From positions 1 through 64,000 of the forward strand of contig NZ_LMIE01000004.1 of assembly GCF_001428625.1 (NCBI RefSeq): a stretch of DNA of 64,000 bases. Direction: 5' to 3'. This document shows positions 55,924-64,000 of this stretch, piece by piece. The position numbers and the translations under genes are program-made. Positions within the stretch are counted from its first letter, which is position 1, and each line of letters opens with the position of its first letter. This stretch comes from Hydrogenophaga sp. Root209 (lineage in GTDB: Bacteria > Pseudomonadota > Gammaproteobacteria > Burkholderiales > Burkholderiaceae_C). The notes under the pieces are model-generated. The model made no database searches. It was not told where the DNA came from and saw only the letters and a program-made list of their open reading frames with translations.

Positions 55924-57043
55924 GGTGATGACCATCGTGGGCACGCGACCCGAGTTGATCAAGATGAGCCGCGTCATCGCCGAGTTCGACCGTCACACGC
56001 AGCATGTGTTGGTGCACACCGGACAGAACTACGACTACGAACTCAACCAGGTCTTCTTTGACGACCTGGGAATTCGCAAGCCCGATCATTTTCTGGCAGC
56101 CGTGGGCGAGAACGCGGCGCAGACCATCGGCCAGGTGATCATCAAGTCCGACCAGGTCATGGAGCAGGAAAACCCCGACGCGGTGCTGCTCTACGGTGAC
56201 ACCAACTCATGCCTGTCGGTGCTCTCGGCCAAGCGCCGCAAGATCCCTGTCTTCCATATGGAGGCCGGCAACCGGTGCTTCGACCAGCGCGTACCCGAAG
56301 AGCTCAACCGCAAGGTGCTGGACCACCTCAGCGACATCAACATGGTGCTCTCCGAACATGCCCGGCGCTACCTGATCGCCGAAGGTGTGCCGCCCGAGAC
56401 CATCATCAAGACTGGTTCGCACATGCGTGAGGTGCTGGACCACTACCGACCGAAGATCGAAGCTTCCGACGTGCTGAATCGCTTGGACTTGAACAGCGGA
56501 CGCTATTTCCTGGTGAGCATGCACCGCGAGGAAAACGTCGATGTGCCCGCGAACCTGCGCAACCTGCTCGACAGCCTCAATGCCCTGGCCGATGCCTACG
56601 GCTTCCCGGTGATCGTCTCCACCCACCCCCGCACCGCCAAACGGCTGGAAGACATCGACCACAGCGCGCCCCATGCGCTGGTGCGGTTCGTCAAGCCTTT
56701 CGGATTTCTGGACTACAACAAGCTGCAGATGGAGGCCGCGTGCGTGGTCTCCGACAGCGGCACCATCACCGAAGAATCCTCGCTGCTGAACCTGCCCGCC
56801 ATCACCATCCGCAATGCGCACGAACGCCCCGAGGGCATGGACGTGGGCACCTTGATCATGAGCGGCCTCGATCCCGAACACGTGCTGGACGCCGTCAAGG
56901 TGGTGATGGACCAGCATCAGCGCGGGCCTGTGTCCAAGCGACCCGTGCCGGATTACGAGGCCGTGAACGTGGCCCAACAGGTGCTGCGGGTCGTCATGAG
57001 CTACACCAGCTACGTGAATCGAACCGTGTGGCGCAAACCGTGA
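55916..57043 (+). CDS. fnlC: UDP-GlcNAc 2-epimerase-like enzyme (FnlC/WbjD)
   Basis: A 375-residue WecB-fold epimerase: TIVGTRPELIKMSRVI, YGDTNSCLSVLSAKRRKIPV, FHMEAGNRCFDQRVPEE and VSDSGTITEESSLL. It makes the C2 inversion giving UDP-L-FucNAc from UDP-L-PneNAc-type intermediates. The frame is open upstream inside fnlA, so the ATG giving MLKVMTIVG was chosen on family grounds. Its TGA overlaps a GTG start of the next gene. Confidence 0.92.
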   Translation: MLKVMTIVGTRPELIKMSRVIAEFDRHTQHVLVHTGQNYDYELNQVFFDDLGIRKPDHFLAAVGENAAQTIGQVIIKSDQVMEQENPDAVLLYGDTNSCLSVLSAKRRKIPVFHMEAGNRCFDQRVPEELNRKVLDHLSDINMVLSEHARRYLIAEGVPPETIIKTGSHMREVLDHYRPKIEASDVLNRLDLNSGRYFLVSMHREENVDVPANLRNLLDSLNALADAYGFPVIVSTHPRTAKRLEDIDHSAPHALVRFVKPFGFLDYNKLQMEAACVVSDSGTITEESSLLNLPAITIRNAHERPEGMDVGTLIMSGLDPEHVLDAVKVVMDQHQRGPVSKRPVPDYEAVNVAQQVLRVVMSYTSYVNRTVWRKP

Positions 57044-58014
57044 ACGTCACAACGGCGACCTTTGCCGGGCCAATCCTCGTCACGGGCGCCAACGGCTACG
57101 TCGGCCGCGAGCTTTGTGCGCACATGGCAGCGCAAGGACGCCTGTTTCGTGCCTGCGTACGGACGGCCAAAGATGTGCCCCACGACGCTTCCACCGCGGC
57201 CGTGGGCGACATCCATGAGGCGACCGACTGGAGCACCGCACTCAACGGCTGCTCGACGGTGGTTCACCTTGCCGCGCGTGTCCATGTCATGAGCGAGAGC
57301 GCCAGCGACCCTTTACGCGAGTTCCGTCGCACCAATGTGGAGGGCACCATCCACCTCGCGCGGCAAGCCGCTACTGCCGGCGTGCGCCGCTTCATCTTCG
57401 TGAGCTCCATCAAGGTCAACGGCGAATGCACTGTAGCAGGTCAGCCCTTTACCGCCGCAGACGCGCCCTCCCCACAAGATCCCTACGGCATCTCCAAGAT
57501 GGAAGCCGAGCTGGGCTTGCGCCAGATCGCTGCAGAAACGGGCGTGGAAGTCGTCATCGTCCGCCCGCCGCTCGTGTACGGTCCTGGCGTCAAGGCCAAC
57601 TTCGCATCGCTCATGCGTGCGGTGCAACGCGGCATTCCCCTGCCGCTGGCAAGCGTCACCAACAACCACCGCAGCTTCGTCGCCATCGACAACCTTGTTG
57701 ATCTGCTCATGACCTGCCTTGACCATCCCGCCGCAGCCAATCAGACCTTTCTGGTGAGTGACGGTGAAGATCTGTCCACGGCCGATCTGCTGCGGCGTCT
57801 TGGTCTGGCCATGGGCAGGCCGGCGCGGCTGATCCCGGTATCACCTTCGCTGCTCCAGCTCGGAGCCAACATTCTGGGCAAGGGCGACATGGCGCAGCGT
57901 TTGCTCGGCAGCCTGCAGGTCAACATTGATCACACACGCAACGCACTGAACTGGAGTCCCCCCATTTCGGTGGACGAAGGCCTGCGGCGTGCGGTGGCAG
58001 GACTCAAGTCGTGA
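57040..58014 (+). CDS. SDR family sugar-nucleotide reductase/epimerase (WbpV/WbpK-like)
   Basis: A 324-residue extended SDR starting at GTG: ILVTGANGYVGRELCAHMAA, SSIKVNGECT and DPYGISKMEAEL (Tyr-x3-Lys). In Pseudomonas-type loci a protein like this beside a WbpM dehydratase reduces the 4-keto-6-deoxy intermediate to UDP-D-FucNAc or UDP-D-QuiNAc. That job fits here because the initiating transferase and wbpM-like gene follow immediately. Stereochemistry cannot be read from the sequence. Confidence 0.82.
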   Translation: MNVTTATFAGPILVTGANGYVGRELCAHMAAQGRLFRACVRTAKDVPHDASTAAVGDIHEATDWSTALNGCSTVVHLAARVHVMSESASDPLREFRRTNVEGTIHLARQAATAGVRRFIFVSSIKVNGECTVAGQPFTAADAPSPQDPYGISKMEAELGLRQIAAETGVEVVIVRPPLVYGPGVKANFASLMRAVQRGIPLPLASVTNNHRSFVAIDNLVDLLMTCLDHPAAANQTFLVSDGEDLSTADLLRRLGLAMGRPARLIPVSPSLLQLGANILGKGDMAQRLLGSLQVNIDHTRNALNWSPPISVDEGLRRAVAGLKS

Positions 58015-58574
58015 TCAAACGCCTGTTCGACTTGGCGCTGGCGATCCCCGCGGCGCTGGTGCTGCTGCTGCCGGTTGCGAGCATCGCACTGACCGTGCGG
58101 CTCACTTCGCCGGGCCCTGCGCTGTACTGGAGCGACCGTGTTGGCCGCCACAACAGGATCTTCAAGATGCCCAAGTTCCGCAGCATGCGGATCGACACAC
58201 CCGCCGTGGCCACCCATCTGTTGGCCGACCCGGCGAAGTACCTCACGCCGATCGGCTCCTTCCTGCGCAAGAGCAGCCTGGACGAGCTGCCCCAACTTTG
58301 GAGCATCATCAAGGGCGACATGAGCTTCGTCGGGCCGCGGCCTGCGCTGTTCAACCAGCACGACCTGGTCGCGCTGCGCACCGAGCACGGCGTGCACGAA
58401 CTGGTGCCGGGCTTGACGGGCTGGGCGCAAGTGAACGGCCGCGATGAGTTGCCGATTTCGCAGAAGGTGGCGCTGGACGCCGAGTACCTGCGCCGTCAGA
58501 CTCTGGTCTTTGACTTGCGCATTTTGTGGATGACGTTTGTAAAGGTGTTGCGTCGCGACGGCGTGACCCACTGA
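58011..58574 (+). CDS. Initiating sugar-phosphate transferase (PglC/WcaJ-type)
   Basis: A 187-residue monotopic phosphoglycosyl transferase, the short PglC-type form. One membrane segment (about 6-28) is followed by KMPKFRSMRID, the signature SSLDELPQLWSIIKGDMSFV and GPRPAL, and VPGLTGWAQVNGRDE. It would link the first 6-deoxy-HexNAc phosphate to undecaprenyl phosphate to begin the repeat unit. Starts at GTG overlapping the SDR stop. Confidence 0.92.
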   Translation: MIKRLFDLALAIPAALVLLLPVASIALTVRLTSPGPALYWSDRVGRHNRIFKMPKFRSMRIDTPAVATHLLADPAKYLTPIGSFLRKSSLDELPQLWSIIKGDMSFVGPRPALFNQHDLVALRTEHGVHELVPGLTGWAQVNGRDELPISQKVALDAEYLRRQTLVFDLRILWMTFVKVLRRDGVTH

Positions 58575-58579
58575 GAACA

Positions 58580-60583
58580 ATGAACAACAGGGATTCGGAG
58601 AATTTCGCTGCGGCAGCACTGCTGGACATGCCGCGCCTCGCCAAACGGCTGGTTGCGCTGTCGGTAGACGTGTCGCTGTGCGTGCTGAGTGTTTGGCTGG
58701 CGCTGTGTCTGCGGCTGGAGCACTGGGTGCGGTTGGAACCAGTACACGGGTGGGCGATGCTGAGCGCGGTGCTCTTGGCCCTGCCGCTCTTCATGAGGTT
58801 CGGCCTGTACCGAGCCATATTCCGGTATGCAGGCTGGAACGCCATGGTCAGCCTGGTTCAGGCCATGGCCTTGTACAGCCTTTTCTACGCCATGTTGTTC
58901 ACGGTCATCAGCGTGCCGGGCATACCGCGAACGATCGGTGTCATCCAGCCGATGTTGCTGATGGTCTTCGTGGGATCCAGCCGGGTCTTGGCGCGCTATT
59001 GGCTTGGCGGTTTGTACCGGTCCGTGTTGCACCGCAAAGAACTGCCGGGCGTGTTGATCTACGGCGCCGGCGCGGCCGGCCGCCAACTCGCGGCGGCACT
59101 TGCCCGCGGCACCGAACACCGGTTGCTGGGTTTTCTGGACGACGACAAGCAGTTGCACGGCAACAGCCTGGATGGGCGCACGGTGTATCCACCGGCGGCA
59201 TTGCCCGAGCTGATCCCCGAACTGGGCGTGACCGATCTGTTGCTGGCACTGCCTTCGATCACCCACCAACATCGCCTGCAGGTGCTGGAATCGTTGCGCC
59301 ATCTGCCCGTGCACGTGCGAACCATGCCCGGCATGTCGGATCTGGCCGCCGGCCGCGTGAGCCTGAACGACGTGCGCGAGCTGGAGATCGAGGACCTGCT
59401 GGGTCGCGAGCCGGTGACGCCCGATGCGTCGCTGTTGCTGCGGCTGGTGCACGACAAGGTGGTGCTCATCACCGGCGCCGGGGGCAGCATCGGCAGCGAA
59501 CTGTGTCGGCAGATCGCGGCCTGCCGGCCGCACACCCTGCTGCTGGTGGAAAATTCCGAATTCGCGCTCTACCAGATCCACCATGAGCTCACCGCCCTGG
59601 TGGGTAGCCAGACCGATCCGCTGGATGTGGAAGAAGGTGACGTGGATGCACCCATGGCGGTCACGCTGGTGCCGTTGCTCGCCTCGGTGCAGGACGAAGA
59701 GCGCATGGCGCAGATCATGCAGACGTGGCGGCCGCACGCGGTGTACCACGCCGCCGCCTACAAACACGTACCGCTGGTGGAGCACAACCCGGCCCAGGGG
59801 CTGCGCAACAACGTGTGGGGCACCTTGGTCTGTGCACGCAGCGCCCAAGCTGCAGGCGTGAGCCACTTCGTGCTGATCAGCACCGACAAGGCCGTGCGCC
59901 CGACCAACATCATGGGCGCGAGCAAACGCATGGCCGAACTGGTGCTGCAAGCCCTGGCGGCCGAGCCGGGCGTCACCACGTTTTCCATGGTGCGGTTCGG
60001 CAATGTGCTGGGCTCCAGCGGCTCGGTGGTGCCTTTGTTCCGCCAGCAAATCAAGGACGGCGGGCCGATCACGCTCACCCACCCCGACATCACCCGCTAC
60101 TTCATGACCATCCCCGAAGCAGCCCAGTTGGTGATACAGGCCGGTGCCATGGCGCAGGGCGGCGATGTGTTCGTGCTGGACATGGGCCAGCCGGTGCGCA
60201 TCATGGATCTGGCCCAGCGCATGGTGGAGCTCTCCGGCCTGCAGGTGAAGACGGCCCTCAACCCCACTGGCGACATCGAGATCCAGACCACCGGTTTGCG
60301 CCCGGGCGAAAAGTTGTATGAGGAACTGCTGATCGGCGACAACCCCCAACCCACACAACACCCCCGCATCCTGCGCGCCCGAGAAGAGTTCCAACCGTGG
60401 CGCGAGTTTCAGCAAACCTTGCACGCACTGGACTCCGCGCTCGCCGCCCAGGACATTCCAACAGCGCGTGCTCTGTTGCAGCGCTGCGTGCAGGGCTACC
60501 AGCCCACCGGTGAGGTCGTGGATTGGGTCCACATCTCGGCTGTCCGTGACGCCGAACGCTCGATCACGCGACTCCAGCGCTGA
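58580..60583 (+). CDS. wbpM: Membrane-bound UDP-GlcNAc 4,6-dehydratase (WbpM/CapD-like)
   Basis: A 667-residue protein with four N-terminal membrane helices (about 20-145), a CoA/NAD-fold linker (VLIYGAGAAGRQLAAALARG) and a C-terminal dehydratase domain: VVLITGAGGSIGSELCRQIA, AAYKHVPLVEHN and STDKAVRPTNIMGASKRMAE, with the Met-x3-Lys of the WbpM type. It converts UDP-GlcNAc to the 4-keto-6-deoxy sugar. It is the last gene of the locus and is followed by a terminator. ATG giving MNNRDSENF was used rather than an upstream start inside the transferase gene. Confidence 0.93.
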   Translation: MNNRDSENFAAAALLDMPRLAKRLVALSVDVSLCVLSVWLALCLRLEHWVRLEPVHGWAMLSAVLLALPLFMRFGLYRAIFRYAGWNAMVSLVQAMALYSLFYAMLFTVISVPGIPRTIGVIQPMLLMVFVGSSRVLARYWLGGLYRSVLHRKELPGVLIYGAGAAGRQLAAALARGTEHRLLGFLDDDKQLHGNSLDGRTVYPPAALPELIPELGVTDLLLALPSITHQHRLQVLESLRHLPVHVRTMPGMSDLAAGRVSLNDVRELEIEDLLGREPVTPDASLLLRLVHDKVVLITGAGGSIGSELCRQIAACRPHTLLLVENSEFALYQIHHELTALVGSQTDPLDVEEGDVDAPMAVTLVPLLASVQDEERMAQIMQTWRPHAVYHAAAYKHVPLVEHNPAQGLRNNVWGTLVCARSAQAAGVSHFVLISTDKAVRPTNIMGASKRMAELVLQALAAEPGVTTFSMVRFGNVLGSSGSVVPLFRQQIKDGGPITLTHPDITRYFMTIPEAAQLVIQAGAMAQGGDVFVLDMGQPVRIMDLAQRMVELSGLQVKTALNPTGDIEIQTTGLRPGEKLYEELLIGDNPQPTQHPRILRAREEFQPWREFQQTLHALDSALAAQDIPTARALLQRCVQGYQPTGEVVDWVHISAVRDAERSITRLQR

Positions 60584-60591
60584 GCGCGGGC

Positions 60592-60619
60592 AAAAAAAAG
60601 CCACCTTGCGGTGGCTTTT
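60592..60619. terminator. Bidirectional rho-independent terminator
   Basis: AAAAGCCACC, loop TTGC, GGTGGCTTTT. The stem starts 9-13 bases after the wbpM stop. On the plus strand it ends the polysaccharide locus with TTTT; on the minus strand it ends in a full run of eight T residues, serving transcripts from the kinase side. Confidence 0.88.
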
Positions 60620-60897
60620 GAAAGTCCTTGAAGGGACGTCGTTGGGAGACCAGTTTCAAACGCGCTGAGCGACGTGTGGGATTTGCCGGGTCTGATTTTT
60701 GAGATGTTGTGACAGCAACGGGTCCTATTGTGCGTTGCAGCGGGCGGCTCGACCATCCCCAACATGGGGGAGTTGGTGATTTTCTGAATACAAAAGTTGC
60801 AATGTGTTTGGGCAATCTTCACCAATTGAATTGGTTCGGACATTTGACCCGCCCAACTCTGCGAATTCACAACAAAAACCCCACCGATGCCCGCACC
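60620..60897. other. Non-coding spacer between wbpM and the histidine kinase
   Basis: About 280 bp, together with the terminator over 300 bp, without a credible gene. A CCCC-AACAT-GGGG hairpin lies near 60757-60769. On the minus strand TTGCCC, 17 bases and TGTATT near 60787-60816 could be a weak promoter that would give a transcript of about 190 bases up to the terminator. Evidence for an RNA gene is thin. Confidence 0.4.
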
Positions 60898-62157
60898 TCA
60901 GAGCGGCAACCGCACGACAAACCGGGCACCGCCCCCGGGTCGGTCTTCACAGTGCACGCGTCCGCCATGCCGTTCAACGATGGTCTTGACCAGCGACAGG
61001 CCCAGGCCCACGCCGCCTTCGCGCTCGCTCGCGCCAGGCAAGCGGTAGAAGGCCTCGAAGATACGGGTGCGCAGCTCCGGCGGCACGCCCGGGCCTCGGT
61101 CTTCAACCCAGAGCACCGCAGCGCGCTGGCCACCCGCCTGATCGATCGAGAGCCTCAAACGCACATCGGGTTCAGTCCCGTCCAAAGCCAAGGGTGCCGT
61201 GCTGTGCCCGTAGCGGCGCGCGTTTTCCAACAAGTTGCGCAGCACACGCCTGAGCAGTTTGGCGTGGCCCTGCACGAGCGCGGGTGAAGCCCCAGGGGCA
61301 ATGTCCAGGTCGGCGCCCGTGCGGGCGCATTCCTCGGCAGCCAGCCCCACCAGATCCACTTCTTCGGTCGACCCCAGCGCCGACACGTCGCTGGCGTCGC
61401 GCAGATCGAGTCGGCTGGCCAGCAGTATTTCGTCGATCAGCTGATCCAGCTCGTCAATGCTGCGCGCCATTTCACGGCGCTGCTGCGCGCTCACGCTGTC
61501 GTGCCCCAGCAGCTCCAGGCCCATGCGGATGCGCGCCAGTGGAGACCGCAATTCGTGCGACGCATTGGCCAGCAGGGACTTGTGCGACTTCACCAGCGTC
61601 TGCACGCGCTCGGCGGCCGCGTTGAAGCGCTCGGCCAGAAAAGCCACCTCGTCCTGCCCTTGCACCGGCAGGCGGGTAGACAGATCCCCGTTGCCCCAAC
61701 GCTCCACGCCCTTTTGCAAAATTTCCAGTCGTTTGGTGAGACGCCGAACGATCGGGTAGGCGCCGGCCGCCACGGCCAGTGCCACGAAACCCAGCAGCCA
61801 GGCAAACCCGGTGGGTGTCTGCAGCCAGGCGGGCGCGCGGCGGCCGGGGTTGTTCGAGCCCTCGGGACGGTTGGGACGTGGCAGCAGCACGAACAGCTTC
61901 TGCCCGTCTTTCATGAGCACTTCAAATTCCCAGCCACCGCCCGGAATACGCACGGCTCGTGCGGGAGCCTCACCAATGACCTCGCGGGTCGCATCACGAA
62001 CCACGATCGTGCGGGTCACCCGCGCGTCGCGCTCGGCGCGGTCGTCGTCCAGCGCCTGTTGCCACAACCAGCCCACCACCAAGGTGAGCACCGTCACGGC
62101 GGCCACCACCGCGAGCCAGATGCGCAGGTAGAGCTTGGAACCGAAGAATGCTTTCAT
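60898..62157 (-). CDS. Sensor histidine kinase (CpxA/RstB-like architecture)
   Basis: A 419-residue membrane kinase. Membrane helices at about 13-33 and 116-135 flank a short periplasmic domain of some 80 residues, followed by a HAMP linker, the H-box ANASHELRSPLARIRMGLEL with His201, N-box RNLLENARRYG (Asn312), G1 EDRGPGVP and G2 GGVGLGLSLVKTI. It phosphorylates the response regulator encoded upstream, whose stop overlaps its start by four bases. The signal is unknown; the small sensor domain and AmpG-like neighbour hint at envelope stress. Confidence 0.92.
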   Translation of the reverse strand: MKAFFGSKLYLRIWLAVVAAVTVLTLVVGWLWQQALDDDRAERDARVTRTIVVRDATREVIGEAPARAVRIPGGGWEFEVLMKDGQKLFVLLPRPNRPEGSNNPGRRAPAWLQTPTGFAWLLGFVALAVAAGAYPIVRRLTKRLEILQKGVERWGNGDLSTRLPVQGQDEVAFLAERFNAAAERVQTLVKSHKSLLANASHELRSPLARIRMGLELLGHDSVSAQQRREMARSIDELDQLIDEILLASRLDLRDASDVSALGSTEEVDLVGLAAEECARTGADLDIAPGASPALVQGHAKLLRRVLRNLLENARRYGHSTAPLALDGTEPDVRLRLSIDQAGGQRAAVLWVEDRGPGVPPELRTRIFEAFYRLPGASEREGGVGLGLSLVKTIVERHGGRVHCEDRPGGGARFVVRLPL

Positions 62158-62870
62158 TCCTGCTGTTTCGCAAAGACATAGCCCACACCGCGCACGGTGA
62201 GGATGCGTTTGGGGTCCTTGCTGTCGACTTCGATCGCATTGCGGATGCGGCCGATGTGAACGTCGATCGAGCGGTCGAAGGCTTCCAGCTCTCGTCCACG
62301 CACCGCTTCCATGATCTGGTCGCGCGTGAGCACGCGCCCGGCTCGCTCGGCCATTGCCACAAGCAGGTCGAACTGGTACGACGTGAGCTCGCACGCCTGA
62401 CCCGACACCACCACTGTGCGTGCATCGCGATCGATGTCCAGCGAGCCGAAGCGCATCACGGGCGTGCTGCGCGACACGCTGGCGCTGCCCGTTTCACCGC
62501 GGCGGCGCAACACGGCGCGCACGCGGGCCAGCAACTCGCGCGGCTCGAAGGGCTTGGGCAGGTAGTCGTCGGCGCCGAGCTCCAGCCCGATGATGCGGTC
62601 CATCGGGTCACCCTTGGCGGTGAGCATGAGCACGGGCACTCGAGCCACGTCGCCCTGGAGGGCACGGATGCGCCGGCAGACCTCCAGTCCGTCGATGCCG
62701 GGCATCATCAGGTCGAGGATGACCAGCTCGGGCTGGATGAGCTGCAGTTGCTCCAGACCGGCTTCGCCGTCGGCGGCATGGGTCACTTCGAAGCCCGATT
62801 GGCCGAGGTACTCGACGACCATCGTGGCCAGACGGGCATCGTCTTCAATCATCAACAGCTGGGATGTCAT
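62154..62870 (-). CDS. OmpR-family response regulator (CpxR/RstA-like)
   Basis: A 238-residue regulator. The receiver domain has Asp10/Asp11, phospho-acceptor Asp53 in LVILDLMMPG, Thr84 and Lys106 in LGADDYLPKPF. The C-terminal winged helix includes ELTSYQFDLLVAMAERAGRV and FDRSIDVHIGRIRNAIE. The stretch DRIIGLELGADDYLPKPFEP is close to CpxR/RstA types. Repeats resembling a binding site lie just upstream, so autoregulation is plausible. Confidence 0.93.
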   Translation of the reverse strand: MTSQLLMIEDDARLATMVVEYLGQSGFEVTHAADGEAGLEQLQLIQPELVILDLMMPGIDGLEVCRRIRALQGDVARVPVLMLTAKGDPMDRIIGLELGADDYLPKPFEPRELLARVRAVLRRRGETGSASVSRSTPVMRFGSLDIDRDARTVVVSGQACELTSYQFDLLVAMAERAGRVLTRDQIMEAVRGRELEAFDRSIDVHIGRIRNAIEVDSKDPKRILTVRGVGYVFAKQQE

Positions 62871-62922
62871 GGGTGTTTTTGTGGTGGCTTGGGACGGCAA
62901 TCCCATAGGGTGGGGGCCAGGT

Positions 62923-62971
62923 GTGAACACGGGTTGTGGAAGGCGTAAAGAAACGTGAACACTGCGTTCAC
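62923..62971. promoter_or_regulatory. Candidate binding sites for the response regulator
   Basis: GTGAACAC occurs at 62923-62930 and again at 62955-62962, 32 bp (three helical turns) apart. The second is part of GTGAAC-N5-GTTCAC (62955-62971), and GTAAA-N5-GTGAA at 62945-62959 resembles the CpxR box GTAAA-N5-GTAAA. They lie in the 97-bp gap between the AmpG-like gene and the regulator. Confidence 0.45.
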
Positions 62972-64000
62972 TCTGAAGGGGTGCCCACCGGTACCACACG
63001 GGTGGCCAGCCAGACCAGCAACAGCACGGGCACGCCGAGGCAGGCTGTGGCGGTGAAAAAGGTGGCGTAGTCGTAAGCGTCAACGAATGCACCCGAATAG
63101 CCGGCAAGCCACTTGGGCGCGAGCAGCATCATGGAACTGAACAGCGCGTACTGCGTGGCGGAGTAACTCACGTTGGTCAAGCCCGAAAGATAGGCGATGA
63201 ACGCAGCCGAGGCGACGCCCGCGCTCAGGTTGTCAGCGGAGATCACGAACACCAGCGCGGTCACGTCGTGGCCATGCCCGGCCAGCCAGGCGAAGAGCAG
63301 GTTGCTGGCCGCCGAGAGCACAGCCCCCAGCATCAGCACGCGCATCACGCCAAGTTTGAGCGAGAGCGCGCCTCCGATGAAAGCACCCACCAGGGTCATG
63401 ATCACGCCGAACACCTTGGTGACCGCCGCCACCTCGTCCTTGGTGTAGCCCATGTCCACATAAAACGGGTTGGCCATGATGCCCATGACCACGTCGCTGA
63501 TGCGGTAGACCCCGATGAGCGCGAGGATCAGCACCGCTTGCTTGCCGTAGCGCTTGAGGAAGTCGGCGAATGGCTCGACCAGCGCGCTGCGCAGCCACTC
63601 GGCCGCGTTCTTCGACGGTGGCAGCACCACCCGGACCGGTTCACGCGAGAACAGCACGGTGAACACGCCCACCAACATGCTCGCCGCCATCACCAGATAG
63701 GCCGTGGTCCAAGCCGCCTGCTGGTACAACACGCCGGGCGCAGCACCCGTCACAGCAGCCACCGGGGCCACCTCGGCACGCGCGGCAATCCAAAGCACAC
63801 CGGCACCGGCCCAGATCATGGCCAGGCGGTAACCGGTCTGGTAAGTCGCGGCCAGGGCGCCCTGGTGGCGCACGTCGGCCGACTCGATGCGAAATGCATC
63901 CAGCGCAATGTCCTGCGTGGCTGAAGCGAACGCCACAGCGAGCGCACACCACACCACCGTGGTCAGCCCCGTGCGTGGATCGGACAACGCCATGCCCACC
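62968..64000 (-). CDS. ampG: AmpG-like muropeptide permease / MFS transporter (5' end outside window)
   Basis: At least 343 residues of a major-facilitator protein, with at least eight membrane helices visible; the N-terminus lies beyond the window. ATQDIALDAFRIE is typical of AmpG, which imports anhydro-muropeptides for cell-wall recycling, and NPFYVDMGYTKDEVAAVTKVFG and VSYSATQYALFSSMMLLAPK are also family-like. With the dac gene elsewhere in the window it shows no direct linkage. It precedes the two-component pair on the same strand. Confidence 0.85.
   Translation of the reverse strand, partial: VGMALSDPRTGLTTVVWCALAVAFASATQDIALDAFRIESADVRHQGALAATYQTGYRLAMIWAGAGVLWIAARAEVAPVAAVTGAAPGVLYQQAAWTTAYLVMAASMLVGVFTVLFSREPVRVVLPPSKNAAEWLRSALVEPFADFLKRYGKQAVLILALIGVYRISDVVMGIMANPFYVDMGYTKDEVAAVTKVFGVIMTLVGAFIGGALSLKLGVMRVLMLGAVLSAASNLLFAWLAGHGHDVTALVFVISADNLSAGVASAAFIAYLSGLTNVSYSATQYALFSSMMLLAPKWLAGYSGAFVDAYDYATFFTATACLGVPVLLLVWLATRVVPVGTPSE

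Noticed and set aside
58496-60604. 702-codon open frame antisense to wbpM
   Set aside because: Mirror of the wbpM frame with skewed composition; no motifs.
60468-60668. 66-codon frame spanning the wbpM end and terminator
   Set aside because: It runs through the terminator hairpin in a different frame from wbpM and has no supporting signal.

Overview
The window reads as a chromosomal segment of a GC-rich betaproteobacterium in the Burkholderiales, most likely a comamonad of the Hydrogenophaga/Acidovorax kind. This rests on codon and base use, the look of the housekeeping proteins (EF-G, S7, S12, a magnesium-type HemB, HemJ, RadA, IlvE) and short GC-rich palindromic repeats of a type I associate with Comamonadaceae. 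Family assignments come from reading motifs and recalling homologues; no database search was run.

Layout. 1-3.5 kb: str operon on the minus strand (rpsL, rpsG, fusA, start of tuf). 3.6-7.4 kb, minus: a penicillin-binding carboxypeptidase, an alpha/beta hydrolase, a 2Fe-2S ferredoxin, a VanZ-like membrane protein and HemJ. 7.4-7.6 kb: a compact small-RNA candidate with its own promoter and terminator. 7.6-11.1 kb: a degenerate kinase/receiver protein, then hemB and a CorA-type transporter. 11.1-18.8 kb: accessory metabolism (amidohydrolase, dienelactone hydrolase, DsbA-like isomerase, SDR, MaoC, MarC, TRAP binding protein, Rieske oxygenase), a YefM-YoeB toxin-antitoxin pair and a broken uracil-DNA-glycosylase-like gene. 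18.8-28.3 kb, minus: a LuxR-type regulator and the homoprotocatechuate meta-cleavage operon (hpaR, split hpaG, hpaE, hpaD, hpaF, hpaH, hpaI plus two associated genes), which takes the aromatic ring to pyruvate and succinic semialdehyde. 28.3-33.6 kb: nitronate monooxygenase-like protein, a J-domain protein, radA, ilvE and a small zinc protein.

33.7-60.6 kb, all plus: a surface polysaccharide (probably O-antigen) locus. rmlBDAC makes dTDP-L-rhamnose. The fnlA/fnlB/fnlC trio makes UDP-L-FucNAc. A WbpM-type dehydratase, an SDR reductase and a PglC/WcaJ-type transferase probably make UDP-D-FucNAc or UDP-D-QuiNAc and load it on undecaprenyl phosphate. Between them lie an AsnB-type amidotransferase, an acyltransferase, a Wzx flippase, a methyltransferase, a Wzy-type polymerase, a heparinase-like protein, a two-domain oxidoreductase and four glycosyltransferases, so a Wzx/Wzy-type pathway is implied. 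The middle (about 39.3-47.4 kb) is much more AT-rich than its flanks, and its right edge falls inside the heparinase-like gene, which suggests recombination.

60.9-64 kb, minus: an OmpR-type response regulator and histidine kinase downstream of an AmpG-like permease cut by the window end.

The most unusual structures are two palindromic elements between hpaD and hpaE that share a core but carry different inverted arms; the small RNA with an anti-Shine-Dalgarno loop at 7.43-7.54 kb; a repeat that codes for an insertion in the amidohydrolase; and a 9-bp minisatellite that lengthens the HpaI active-site region.
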